Origin: Acidobacteriota bacterium
GTDB taxonomy: Bacteria > Actinomycetota > Acidimicrobiia > Acidimicrobiales > RAAP-2
Length of the DNA stretch: 55,412 nt
Assembly (NCBI GenBank): GCA_018971385.1
Contig: JAGXAY010000005.1
Location: 1 to 55,412 of the forward strand
Direction of reading: 5' to 3'
Shown here: piece by piece, positions 42,264 to 50,363 of the stretch
Position numbering within the stretch: the stretch's first letter is position 1
Layout of the letters: each line of letters opens with the position of its first letter
Made by a program: the position numbers and the translations under genes
The notes under the pieces: generated by a model
The model's input: the letters and a program-made list of their open reading frames with translations, nothing else
What the model was told of the DNA's origin: nothing
The model's database searches: none

Positions 42264-43099
42264 GCGAACGACTGGGCCTGCGGGTGCGCCACCACACTGG
42301 CTTCTCCTACGCCGGTTTCGCCAGTTCTAGTTACAACGAAGCCCGGGTGACGCCCCGCTCGGGTCCGGGACAGCGCGTCTCGAGTTCCCAGGTCTCTCTC
42401 ACCCCGGCGGTACCGCTCGCGACCTACGTCGACTACTTCGGCACCGTCGTCACCACCTTCGACGTACAGGAACCCCACGACCGGTTGGACGTGGAGGCGA
42501 CGACCGCGGTCGAGAGCTGGGCGCCCCCACGCCCCCTCGCCCTCGAGTGGAGCGCGCTGCGCGACCCCTCGGTGAAGGACCGCTACGCCGAGTACCTCGC
42601 CCCGACTCCGCGCACCTCCCTCGACTCGGTCGGAATTGATCCCCGGGACCTCGCCGGGGGAGGAGTTCACGATCTCGTCGACACTCTCTGTGAGTGGGTG
42701 CGGGGATGGATCGCCTACGAACCGGGGGCGACCAGCGTCTCGGCGACCGCCGCCGAGGTGTGGACGAGTCGGCGCGGGGTGTGTCAGGACATCACTCACG
42801 TCACTCTGGCGCTCCTTCGGCGTTTGGAGGTCCCGGCCCGTTACGTCTCGGGGTACCTCTACCCCGGGCGAGACCCCGCAGTGGGGGAGTGGATCGCTGG
42901 GGAGTCGCACGCCTGGGTCGAGTACTTCTGTGGTGAGTGGGTGGGTATCGATCCAACGAACGGTGTCGCCGAAACGGCCCGTCACGTGACCGTGGGTCAC
43001 GGTCGCGACTACGACGACGTCGCCCCCCTACGCGGTATCTACCAGGGTCCAGAGGCGAGCGGCCTAGGGGTGGTAGTGGAGATGTCGCGAACCCACTAG
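42260..43099 (+). CDS. Transglutaminase-like cysteine protease family protein
   Basis: The 279-residue protein has an N-terminal beta-rich domain with the usual HHTGFSYAGFASSSYNEARVTPRS start. A transglutaminase core follows: Cys175 in RRGVCQDITH, His in GESHAWVEYF, and Asp in WVGIDPTNG. The YVSGYLYPG strand between them is also typical. No signal peptide is visible, so it is cytoplasmic. In this operon it may cut or rearrange a peptide made by the ATP-grasp enzyme, which is inference. Confidence 0.92.
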   Translation: MSERLGLRVRHHTGFSYAGFASSSYNEARVTPRSGPGQRVSSSQVSLTPAVPLATYVDYFGTVVTTFDVQEPHDRLDVEATTAVESWAPPRPLALEWSALRDPSVKDRYAEYLAPTPRTSLDSVGIDPRDLAGGGVHDLVDTLCEWVRGWIAYEPGATSVSATAAEVWTSRRGVCQDITHVTLALLRRLEVPARYVSGYLYPGRDPAVGEWIAGESHAWVEYFCGEWVGIDPTNGVAETARHVTVGHGRDYDDVAPLRGIYQGPEASGLGVVVEMSRTH

Positions 43100-43125
43100 G
43101 CCGGGTCGAACGAAGGAGGGGCGAC

Positions 43126-43131
43126 TAGCCT
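43126..43131 (+). promoter_or_regulatory. Leaderless -10 box (TAGCCT)
   Basis: TAGCCT lies 6 nt before the GTG of the SDR gene at 43138, with the pyrimidine-rich TCCCCC between. Confidence 0.55.
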
Positions 43132-43137
43132 TCCCCC

Positions 43138-43905
43138 GTGGATCTCGAACTCACCGACCGCGTCGTCATCATCACCGGGGGAACGGACGGGGTCGGGCTG
43201 GCCCTCGCCGAGCGACTCCTCCAGGAGGGCGCGCACGTGACGGTGTGCGGGCGCGACCAAGCCCGGCTCGAAAATGCGGCCACTCGTCTCGGCCCGGGGG
43301 CTCTCGTGGTGCGCGCCGACGTGACCCTCGCGAGCGAGGCCGAGGACCTCGTTGCGGCGACGCGAGAGCGCTTCGGCAGAGTTAGTGGACTCGTCAACAA
43401 CGCCGGACGGGCCCTCGCGGTTCCCGTGGCGAGCGCGAGTGACGAGGAGTGGCGCGAGGACCTCGAGCTCAAAGTCGTCGCCGCCCAGCGCCTGGTGAGG
43501 CTCTGCTGGGAGGATCTGTGCTCGACCTCCGGGAGTGTGGTGAACGTGCTCGCCATCTCCGCGAGAACCCCCGGCGCGGGGTCCACTCCGACGGCCGCGT
43601 CGCGAGCGGCCGGTCTCGCGCTCACGAAAGCCCTCTCGCGCGAGGGCGCCCCTCACGGAGTTCGCGCGAACGCGGTACTCATCGGTCTGATCGAGTCCGG
43701 ACAGTGGGAACGTCGGGCGAGCGCGGCGGGCGTCGACCTCGAGGAGTACTACCGGGCCCGGGCGCGGGAGGACGGTGTGCCCCTCGGGCGCTTCGGTCGA
43801 CCCGAAGAGTTTGCCGACCTCGTGAGCTTCTTGCTCTCCGCGCGGGCGAGTTATCTCACCGGGGTCGGCGTCTCCCTCGACGGCGGACTCTCACCGAGTA
43901 TCTAA
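43138..43905 (+). CDS. SDR-family protein lacking the catalytic Tyr/Lys
   Basis: The 255-residue protein has the Rossmann glycine motif TGGTDGVGLA (residues 13-22), CGRDQ after the second strand, VNNAGRALA, and a C-terminus SYLTGVGVSLDGGL like FabG enzymes. Where the catalytic YxxxK should be, the sequence reads TAASR: Tyr is replaced by Thr and Lys by Arg. The serine of the triad is still present (AISARTPG). It may be an inactive paralogue, a cofactor-binding protein or an enzyme with altered chemistry. A leaderless GTG start is indicated. It stands alone between two operons. Confidence 0.82.
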   Translation: MDLELTDRVVIITGGTDGVGLALAERLLQEGAHVTVCGRDQARLENAATRLGPGALVVRADVTLASEAEDLVAATRERFGRVSGLVNNAGRALAVPVASASDEEWREDLELKVVAAQRLVRLCWEDLCSTSGSVVNVLAISARTPGAGSTPTAASRAAGLALTKALSREGAPHGVRANAVLIGLIESGQWERRASAAGVDLEEYYRARAREDGVPLGRFGRPEEFADLVSFLLSARASYLTGVGVSLDGGLSPSI

Positions 43906-43966
43906 GACGAGGTCCGAGACCGGTCCCGGTAAGGTCGGACGCATTCACAATTGCTAGGAGTCCCCG

Positions 43967-44599
43967 ATGAGTGGAACGCACGCCCTCTGGTCCCCCGCCC
44001 CCTCCGAGAACGCCCCCCTCGCCGTCTTGTTGCACGGTCGGGGCGCCGACGAACACTCCGGAGCGGCTCTCGCCGCCCACATCCCCGACACCTACCAGAC
44101 GGTCGCCCTACGCGGGCCGGTCTCCCTCGGGGCCGGGCGCTACACCTGGTTTGAGAATCAGGGAATCGGCCGACCCCAGCCGGAGTCCCTCGCCCACTCC
44201 CTCGCCTGGTTCCGGGACTGGCAGACCCGCGAGGCCGCCGACCGCCAGATCGTCGTCGTCGGTTTTTCCGGAGGCGCCGCCTTCGCTGGTGCGGTCGTTC
44301 TGGAGGACCCCACGAGTGTCGCCGGAGCGGCTCTCCTCTACGGGACGGTGCCCTTCGACGCGGGACTCTCCACCGAGCCCGGACGCCTTGAAGGGGCGCG
44401 AGTGTTTCACGCCCAGAGCGCCGACGACGAGGTCATGCCGAAGGACCTCATGGACCGGACCTGGCACTACCTGAGGCTCGAGTCGGGGGCGAACGTGGTG
44501 GCGATGCGCACCAGCGGACCCCACGACGTCTCTCACGAGGTGTCCGAGGGACTCCAGCGTTGGCTCACGGTGGTGGAGCCCCGCCTCGGAGAGGCCTAA
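43967..44599 (+). CDS. Phospholipase/carboxylesterase-family alpha/beta hydrolase
   Basis: The 210-residue hydrolase has LLHGRGADEHSG (oxyanion region, residues 21-32) and the nucleophile elbow GFSGGAAFAG, where the family usually has GFSQGG. The acid lies in SADDEVMP and the histidine in GPHDVSHEV, completing a Ser-Asp-His triad. There is no signal peptide. ATG 43967 is preceded by AGGAG at 6-7 nt. The substrate is probably a small ester and is not known. Confidence 0.85.
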   Translation: MSGTHALWSPAPSENAPLAVLLHGRGADEHSGAALAAHIPDTYQTVALRGPVSLGAGRYTWFENQGIGRPQPESLAHSLAWFRDWQTREAADRQIVVVGFSGGAAFAGAVVLEDPTSVAGAALLYGTVPFDAGLSTEPGRLEGARVFHAQSADDEVMPKDLMDRTWHYLRLESGANVVAMRTSGPHDVSHEVSEGLQRWLTVVEPRLGEA

Positions 44600-44609
44600 A
44601 TCACCTCAC

Positions 44610-44615
44610 TAAAGT
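44610..44615 (+). promoter_or_regulatory. Leaderless -10 box (TAAAGT)
   Basis: TAAAGT is 7 nt before GTG 44623, placing the start there and not at the in-frame upstream codons that overlap the esterase gene. Confidence 0.55.
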
Positions 44616-44622
44616 GGCGGAG

Positions 44623-45702
44623 GTGAGCACCACCCCCACCATCATCGTCGCCGAGGGTGACGAAACCGGTCAGGAACTCCTCGACGAGGCGCTACGCGCT
44701 CTCGCTCCGGACGTCCTCGGCGTCGACATTGACCTGCAGCGCTTCGACCTCTCCCTCGAGAACCGTCGGGCGACCGAGAACGGCGTGGTCCGCGACGCGG
44801 CCGCCGCGATGAGTGAGACGGGCCTCGGTTTGAAGGCCGCGACCATCACCCCCCCCGAGCGCGGGGGCGTGGGTTCGCCCAATCGACTCCTACGCGAGGG
44901 CATCGACGGGTCAGTCATCGTGCGCACGGGGCGCCGTATCCCCGGTGTCTCGCCGGCGGTGAGCGGAGTGCACTTCCCGATCATGGTCATTCGTATGGCC
45001 GTCGGCGACGCTTACGGCGCGGCCGAGGGTCGAGAGGGTGTCGAGGGCAGCCTCGAGGAGGTCTCCTGGCGCACCGAACGCATCGAGCGCTCCGTCTGTC
45101 GCAGCGTCGCGGAGTTCTCCTTCGTGGCCGCCGAAATGAATAACGGCCTCGTCTACGGCGGGCCGAAGTGGACGGTCTCTCCGACCTACGAGGGACTCCT
45201 GAAGGAGGAGATGGACGCCGCCGCCACGCGTCACCCCGGCGTCATCTACCGTCCGGTCCTCGTCGACGCCGCCTACGCCGGGCTCATGACGGAGAACTTC
45301 GACCGCACCGTGGTGATGCCCGCCCTCAACCGGGACGGAGACGTCCTCTCCGACCTCGTCCTGGCCATGTTCGGCTCGATCGCCGGAGCCGAGTCGGTCC
45401 TGCTCTCCCTCGACGACGAGTTGCGACCCCGGGTTGCGATGGCTGAAGCCCCCCACGGGACGGCTCCCTCCCTCATGGGAAAGAACGTGGCGAATCCCAT
45501 GGCGATGCTTCTCGCTGAGGCGGCCCTACTCGACTACGCCGGGGTGCAGCGCGCCAATCCCCTCCTCAGTGATGCGGGCCACCGCTTGCGCGAGGCCACC
45601 CTGGCCGGAGCGGCCGAGGGGGTTCGCACCTTCGATCTCGGCGGCGAGGCCCGAACGAGCGAGGTCGTCGACGACGTGATTGCTCGCCTGCGCGCCCGGT
45701 GA
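44623..45702 (+). CDS. Isocitrate/isopropylmalate dehydrogenase-family enzyme
   Basis: The 359-residue beta-decarboxylating dehydrogenase has GDETGQELLDEAL at the N-terminus and LKAATITPPERGGVGSPNRLLRE. The substrate site is VRTGRRIPGVSP, where the LRKxLxL of IPMDH is missing. The C-terminal core has YVD-like LVDAAYAGL, NRDGDVLSDLVLAMFGSIAGAES and the conserved APHGTAPSLMGKNVANP. It fits an isocitrate dehydrogenase-like branch better than IPMDH, though homoisocitrate or tartrate-type substrates cannot be excluded. It is coupled by GTGA to an orphan gene. Confidence 0.85.
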   Translation: MSTTPTIIVAEGDETGQELLDEALRALAPDVLGVDIDLQRFDLSLENRRATENGVVRDAAAAMSETGLGLKAATITPPERGGVGSPNRLLREGIDGSVIVRTGRRIPGVSPAVSGVHFPIMVIRMAVGDAYGAAEGREGVEGSLEEVSWRTERIERSVCRSVAEFSFVAAEMNNGLVYGGPKWTVSPTYEGLLKEEMDAAATRHPGVIYRPVLVDAAYAGLMTENFDRTVVMPALNRDGDVLSDLVLAMFGSIAGAESVLLSLDDELRPRVAMAEAPHGTAPSLMGKNVANPMAMLLAEAALLDYAGVQRANPLLSDAGHRLREATLAGAAEGVRTFDLGGEARTSEVVDDVIARLRAR

Positions 45703-46301
45703 GTAGTTGGACTCCGGAGAGTCTCTACGACTACTTCGACCAGTACGCCGGGGTGGCGCGGAGCCGAGCCGAGGACCTTCGTTCGCGGAGCGCGCGCGAA
45801 CAGATTGAGATTCTCACGAGAGTGCGCGAGACCTGGGCCGAACGCCTGCGGGGCCTCGAGGAGGATGCCTTCGTCAACCTGCTCGTCGCGCTCGTCGAGG
45901 ACCTGTACTTTCTCGGGGCTGACGTTCCCGAGATCACCCGGGAACTGCTCGGTTACGTCGTCGCCGTGTGGGGTACGGGACTCCACGTCGCGAGTGAGCG
46001 GGGTTGGCGAGTGCGCCACGTCATCGATAATCGTTGGAGTGACCCCAGTGCGGCGTCCGCGATCTTCTCGCTCCTGGCCCCCGCGGCCGAGATGACCTTC
46101 GTGCTCGCTCTCGACGACGACGCTCCGAGGCTTCTCGCCGAGCTGGAGGGTCACGCCCTCTACCTCGATCCACGAGCTGAACCCGACTGTCTCGACGAGG
46201 TCCTCACGGCACCCCGACGACCCGGGGACATCGTTATTGAACGACACGAAGCCCCCGAGCCCGGTTCGCCCGCCCACGCCTGGGTGACCCCGCGATCCTG
46301 A
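45699..46301 (+). CDS. Hypothetical protein coupled to the decarboxylating dehydrogenase gene
   Basis: I do not recognise this 200-residue protein. It is acidic and mostly helical in its first half (SLYDYFDQYAGVARSRAEDLRSR, then helices rich in Arg and Glu). The second half alternates strands and helices (VRHVIDNRWSD, FVLALDDDAPRLLAELEGH). No signal peptide, membrane segment or catalytic motif is visible. Its start overlaps the dehydrogenase stop by four bases, so the two are cotranslated and it may be an accessory or regulatory subunit. Codon use looks normal, so I take it as real. Confidence 0.6.
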   Translation: MSSWTPESLYDYFDQYAGVARSRAEDLRSRSAREQIEILTRVRETWAERLRGLEEDAFVNLLVALVEDLYFLGADVPEITRELLGYVVAVWGTGLHVASERGWRVRHVIDNRWSDPSAASAIFSLLAPAAEMTFVLALDDDAPRLLAELEGHALYLDPRAEPDCLDEVLTAPRRPGDIVIERHEAPEPGSPAHAWVTPRS

Positions 46302-46385
46302 AGTTGTTCAACAGAGTGGGCGGGGTTCGACGGTGATGTCGCGCGTGGTTCACCCGCCCGTCACCTCGCGTTAGGGGAGCCCTCC

Positions 46386-46391
46386 TAACCT
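46386..46391 (+). promoter_or_regulatory. Leaderless -10 box (TAACCT) for the phosphonate operon
   Basis: TAACCT is 8 nt before GTG 46400. The preceding gap (46302-46385) contains GGGCGGG and CCCGCCC about 26 bp apart, which may fold into a weak terminator for the upstream gene. Confidence 0.5.
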
Positions 46392-46399
46392 CGCCGAGC

Positions 46400-47515
46400 G
46401 TGCAGGACTGTTCGGGACAAAGGGTCGTCGTCGTGGGCGGGGGGGTCGTCGGGACTCTGCATGCCTATCTCGCGCTACGGGCGGGGGCGGAGGTGGAGCA
46501 TCTAGAACGTGACGCCGCGCCCCACGGAGCGACGGTGCGCAACTTCGGCCTGGTGTGGGTGAGCGGGCGTCGAGCCGGAGCGGAACTGGCCCTCGCCCAG
46601 CGCTCCCGCGACCTCTGGGAAGAGATTGCGGGGGAGGTCCCCGGCGTGGGTTTTCGCGCGAACGGATCTCTCACCGTCGTCGCCGACGGCCCCGAGGCGG
46701 ACCTCGCGCGGGCCGCCCTCCAACTGCCCGACGCGGCCGAGCGGGGCTTTGAGTGGCGGGACTGGTCCGAGGCGCGCCGGGTGAACCCGGTACTCGAAGG
46801 TGACTTCGCCGGAGCACTCTGGTGCTCGAGGGACGCCGCCGTCGAGTCTCGCCGCGCCCTCGGCGCCCTACGCGAGGCGATGTACGAGACCGGGCGCTAT
46901 CACTACTCTCCGCGCACCGACGTCGTCGGCGTCCACGACGGGGGAGTTCGGGACCACCGCGGAGAGTTCCACGGGGCTGATCGCACCTACCTCTGCGTCG
47001 GGGGACCAACCCACGGAGTCTTTCGGGAGATGCACGAGGGCGTGGGTCTGCGCGAAGTGCACCTCCACATGATCGAGACCGCGCCCCACGCGCGTGAGGT
47101 GCCGACGGCGGTGGCGAACGGGGACTCCTTTCGGTACTACCCGGCCTTTGAGAACCTCCGCCACCTCCTCTCTCCCCAGGAGTCGACCGCGGCGGAGTGG
47201 GCGAACCAACTCCTCGTCCAGCAACGTCTCGACGGCCGCCTGACGGTGGGGGACACCCACGAGGTGCCCTCGGAGACGGAGTTCTGGTCCTCCGAGGCGG
47301 CCTATCGCGTGATTGAGGAGGCCGCCGCGGCCGTCATCGGAGACCTACCGGCCATCGAACGTCGTTGGACCGGCATCTACGTTCAAATCGGCGAGCGCGA
47401 CGACCCCCGTCTCTACCACCGGGCCGAGGTCGCCCGCGACGTGTGGACGGTCACCGGTGTGGGTGGTCGGGGCATGACCTGTGCGCCCGCTATCGCGGAG
47501 GAGAGTTTCTCGTGA
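46400..47515 (+). CDS. FAD-dependent oxidoreductase of the phosphonate-associated DAO family
   Basis: The 371-residue flavoprotein has the dinucleotide motif VVVVGGGVVGTLHAY (GGGVVG at 13-18) and the DAO-family end GVGGRGMTCAPAIAEE. The RNFGLVWVSGRRAG stretch, about 30 residues after the glycine motif, is characteristic of the oxidoreductases that cluster with phosphonate genes (TIGR03364, from memory). Members are thought to oxidise 2-aminoethylphosphonate or its N-methyl form to phosphonoacetaldehyde. Its stop overlaps the phosphonatase-like gene. The role rests on family and context; the exact amine is uncertain. Confidence 0.82.
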   Translation: MQDCSGQRVVVVGGGVVGTLHAYLALRAGAEVEHLERDAAPHGATVRNFGLVWVSGRRAGAELALAQRSRDLWEEIAGEVPGVGFRANGSLTVVADGPEADLARAALQLPDAAERGFEWRDWSEARRVNPVLEGDFAGALWCSRDAAVESRRALGALREAMYETGRYHYSPRTDVVGVHDGGVRDHRGEFHGADRTYLCVGGPTHGVFREMHEGVGLREVHLHMIETAPHAREVPTAVANGDSFRYYPAFENLRHLLSPQESTAAEWANQLLVQQRLDGRLTVGDTHEVPSETEFWSSEAAYRVIEEAAAAVIGDLPAIERRWTGIYVQIGERDDPRLYHRAEVARDVWTVTGVGGRGMTCAPAIAEESFS

Positions 47516-48177
47516 TCGACGCGGTGTTCTTCGACATGGCCGGTACGACCGTCGACGACGGGGAGAGTGTCCTACGGGCCTTCGAGAGAGTGCTCGACCG
47601 GGCCGAACTCGAGGATGAGTCGCGCGAGCGAGCCCGGCACTACGTCGTGGAGACCATGGGCCAGAGCAAGATTGAGGTGTTCACCCACCTCTTCGCGAGT
47701 CGTGCGCCGCAGCTCAACCGGGACTTCGAAGAGTTCTTCCGCGACGAGGTGGACCGCCGCGGTGCGCGAGAGATTCCCGGAGTTCGCTCCCTCATCGAAG
47801 ATCTGACCTCATCCGGCGTGCGGGTCGCCCTCACCACCGGGTTCTCCCCGGAGACGAGAGAGCTTCTCGTGGAGCGCCTCGGGTGGGCAGACCTCGTCCC
47901 CGTGAGGGTCTCTCCCAGTGACGCCGGCCGGGGCCGACCCTATCCCGACATGATCTGGCGCGCGGCGACGGAACTCGGGGTGAGCGATATTCGCCGCACC
48001 GGGGCCGCCGGGGATACGCCCTCCGATATCTGGAGCGCCCGTCGAGCCGGCGTGGGACTCGTCGTCGGCGTGCTCTCGGGGACGGGGACGGTCGAGGATT
48101 TCGCCGCTCTCGAGGTGGAGCACGTACTCCCGAGCGTGGTCGACGCGAATGAACTTTTCGCGAACGAGGGAGCGTGA
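47512..48177 (+). CDS. Phosphonatase-like HAD hydrolase (PhnX-related)
   Basis: The 221-residue HAD enzyme starts with VFFDMAGTTVDDG; Asp8 is the expected nucleophile. The cap contains ETMGQSKIEVF, in which Lys53 sits exactly where phosphonoacetaldehyde hydrolase PhnX has the Schiff-base lysine (MGxxK). The conserved parts LTTGFSPETRELL and AAGDTPSDIWSARRAG complete the fold. It would cleave phosphonoacetaldehyde to acetaldehyde and phosphate. It is shorter than PhnX (about 260-270) and closer to the phosphonatase-like subgroup. GTG 47512 overlaps the oxidoreductase stop. Confidence 0.85.
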   Translation: MIDAVFFDMAGTTVDDGESVLRAFERVLDRAELEDESRERARHYVVETMGQSKIEVFTHLFASRAPQLNRDFEEFFRDEVDRRGAREIPGVRSLIEDLTSSGVRVALTTGFSPETRELLVERLGWADLVPVRVSPSDAGRGRPYPDMIWRAATELGVSDIRRTGAAGDTPSDIWSARRAGVGLVVGVLSGTGTVEDFAALEVEHVLPSVVDANELFANEGA

Positions 48178-48240
48178 AGATGTTGCGACAGGATTCGCTC
48201 ACCGTCACGCGCTCACCCCTCCGGGATTACCCGCTCTTTC

Positions 48241-48292
48241 TAGCCTGGCCCCGGTCGGACCACCGTGGTCCGACCAGCGTCAAGGAGACAAG
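48241..48292 (+). promoter_or_regulatory. Promoter, 23-bp palindrome and ribosome site before the phosphonate ABC operon
   Basis: TAGCCT (48241-48246) is followed 6 nt later by a perfect 11-bp inverted repeat, arms GGTCGGACCAC (48253-48263) and GTGGTCCGACC (48265-48275), with one base between. AAGGAG (48282-48287) then lies 5 nt before ATG 48293. The palindrome sits at the expected transcription start, so it is either an operator or a 5'-end RNA hairpin. Confidence 0.65.
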
Positions 48293-49429
48293 ATGCGATT
48301 GAAGAATCTGGCGGCGTCACTCATCGTGGCGACGACGGCGGCGAGCGGTTTTGCCGGAGTGGCCTCGGCGTCGGGCTCGAGCCACACCTCGGTGAACTAC
48401 GCGACCTGCACCGACCTTAAGTCCTGCGGGGGCATGAGTGCTCTCGTGGCGGCCGCGAAGAAGGAAGGGCAGCTGAACGTGATTGCGCTGCCTCGCAACT
48501 GGGCCAACTACGGCACCCTGATGGACGAGTTCTCGAAGATGTACGGAATTCACATCACCGACACCAACCCCAACGGTTCGAGCGCCAACGAGATCACCGC
48601 GGTGGAGGCTCCCTCCACGAAGCAGAGTCCCGACGCCGTCGACGTGGGCACCTCCCACGCCACCCAGAACCCCGGCCTGTGGGCGACCTACCGCGTCGCG
48701 ACCTGGAACATGATTCCCTCGAACGCCAAGTCGCCGACCGGCACCTGGGCGGACGACTACGGCGGCATCGTGGCCATCGGGTACAACTCGGCCGTAGTGA
48801 AGACCGCCCCGACCTCCTTCAAGTCCCTGCTCAACCCGATGTACAAGAACCAGGTAGCCATCAACGGTGACCCGAACCAGTCCGGTTCCGGTTTCGCCGC
48901 GGTGCTCGCCGCCTCGCTCGCGAACAAGGGCACGGCCGGGAACATCACCCCGGGAATCTCCTACTTCGCCGCGCTGAAGAAGGCCGGTAACTTCGTACCA
49001 GTCACGGCCGGCCCGAACACCGTCCAGAGCGGTCAGACCCCCATCGTCGTGTGGTGGGACTACCTGCAGGCCTCGGAGATCGGCTCGGTCGTGAAGACCT
49101 GGAAGATCGTCATCCCGAAGGACGCGGTCTACGCCGGTTACTACACCCAGGCCATTCCGAAGAACGCGCCGGACCCCGCCGCCGCCCGTCTCTGGGAGGA
49201 GTTCCTGTACTCCAAGCAGGGTCAGAACGGTTTCCTCGCGGGTCTCACCCGTCCGGTGGAGCTGGCCGCGATGATTGCCAACAAGACCGTCAACACCTCG
49301 TTGCTGAAGGCCCTGCCGGTCATCCCGAAGGGCGCCCCGAAGACGGTGGTCGCTTCTCCGGCCCAGCAGACGACGGACGCGTCCGTGCTCGCCTCCAAGT
49401 GGGCGAGTGAGGTCGGCACTGTCAAGTAA
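48293..49429 (+). CDS. ABC transporter substrate-binding protein, 2-aminoethylphosphonate-type
   Basis: The 378-residue exported protein has a Sec signal peptide (RLKNLAASLIVATTAASGFA, cleavage near residue 27) without a lipobox cysteine. The mature protein is a type-II periplasmic-binding fold: ALVAAAKKEGQLNVIALP, WADDYGGIVAIGYNSAVV, and PNTVQSGQTPIVVWWDYLQA with YSKQGQNGFLAG. This matches the iron/putrescine/AEP group. Two cysteines near the N-terminus (residues about 38 and 44) may form a disulfide. The following permeases and ATPase and the preceding phosphonate enzymes make AEP or a similar phosphonate the probable ligand. Confidence 0.85.
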   Translation: MRLKNLAASLIVATTAASGFAGVASASGSSHTSVNYATCTDLKSCGGMSALVAAAKKEGQLNVIALPRNWANYGTLMDEFSKMYGIHITDTNPNGSSANEITAVEAPSTKQSPDAVDVGTSHATQNPGLWATYRVATWNMIPSNAKSPTGTWADDYGGIVAIGYNSAVVKTAPTSFKSLLNPMYKNQVAINGDPNQSGSGFAAVLAASLANKGTAGNITPGISYFAALKKAGNFVPVTAGPNTVQSGQTPIVVWWDYLQASEIGSVVKTWKIVIPKDAVYAGYYTQAIPKNAPDPAAARLWEEFLYSKQGQNGFLAGLTRPVELAAMIANKTVNTSLLKALPVIPKGAPKTVVASPAQQTTDASVLASKWASEVGTVK

Positions 49430-49433
49430 CGAC

Positions 49434-50363
49434 GTGCTCGTCGTCGCTTCGAGCGACGCCTCGACCGGCCCCGGGGCTCCCCCTCCCGGGGCCGGTCTCC
49501 CCACGTCCCGCCGCCGTCGTCGTTGGTGGCTGGACGTGGTGGCCCTCGCCCCCTTCTTCGTCTACGTGGGGCTCGCACTTCTTCTCCCCATCGGGGCCAT
49601 CGTGGTCCTCGCGCTCCAGACGCGCTCCGGTCACTTCACCTGGCACAACATGAGCCTGCTCACGAGCGGGGTCTACCGGGCCGGATTCGTGAACTCTCTT
49701 GAGGTCTCTCTCGAGGCGTCGATTATCCCGGGCGTGATCGGACTGGTCGTGGCGTACGCCCTCGCCTCGGTGCGCCACCCCGTCGTCCAGCGCGTCGTGG
49801 CCTCGGCCTCGGCGGTGCTCGCCAACTTCGGTGGCGTGAACCTCGCCTTCATCTTCATCGCCGCCTACGGCACCACGGGGCTCACCACTCAGTGGCTCTC
49901 CGATCTCGGGTTTAACCCCTGGAACCACGGCTTTAGTCTCTTCAACTTCGCCGGCATCGTCTTCATCTACTGCTACTTCCAGATCCCCCTCATGGTTCTC
50001 GTCGTGACGCCGGCCCTCGCGGGACTCAAGTCCCAGTGGCGCGAAGCCGCCGAGGGTCTCGGGGCGGGCGCCTTCACGTACTGGCGCCGAGTGGGCCTAC
50101 CGGTTCTCGCCCCGGCGATCCTCGGAGCGGTACTCCTCCTCTTCGGCAGCGCCTTTTCGGCCTACGCCACCGCCGAGGCCCTCACCAGTGGTTCGGTCGC
50201 ACTCGCCCCGATTCTGATCGGAAACTTCCTCAACGGCAACGTGGTGGCCGGTCAAGAGCACGTGGGCTACGCCATCTCGGTCGGCATGATGATCATCCTC
50301 CTCGTCACGACGGTCTTCTACGTGCTCGCCCAACGACGGAGTCAAAAATGGTTACGGTCCTAG
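49434..50363 (+). CDS. ABC transporter permease, PhnU/PotB type
   Basis: The 309-residue permease has a polar N-terminus rich in Pro and Arg and six TM segments. The EAA-type coupling loop is KSQWREAAEGLGAGAFTYWRRVGLPVL (about residues 195-222). GTG 49434, 4 nt after the binding-protein stop, is used; GTG 49407 in the same frame would overlap that gene by 23 bases and has no better ribosome site, so the start is uncertain. It forms the channel together with the next permease. Confidence 0.87.
   Translation: MLVVASSDASTGPGAPPPGAGLPTSRRRRRWWLDVVALAPFFVYVGLALLLPIGAIVVLALQTRSGHFTWHNMSLLTSGVYRAGFVNSLEVSLEASIIPGVIGLVVAYALASVRHPVVQRVVASASAVLANFGGVNLAFIFIAAYGTTGLTTQWLSDLGFNPWNHGFSLFNFAGIVFIYCYFQIPLMVLVVTPALAGLKSQWREAAEGLGAGAFTYWRRVGLPVLAPAILGAVLLLFGSAFSAYATAEALTSGSVALAPILIGNFLNGNVVAGQEHVGYAISVGMMIILLVTTVFYVLAQRRSQKWLRS

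Noticed and set aside
46320-46366. Strong terminator formed by GGGCGGG and CCCGCCC
   Set aside because: The arms are short with a long loop of about 26 nt and no T-tract; kept only as a weak possibility in the promoter note.
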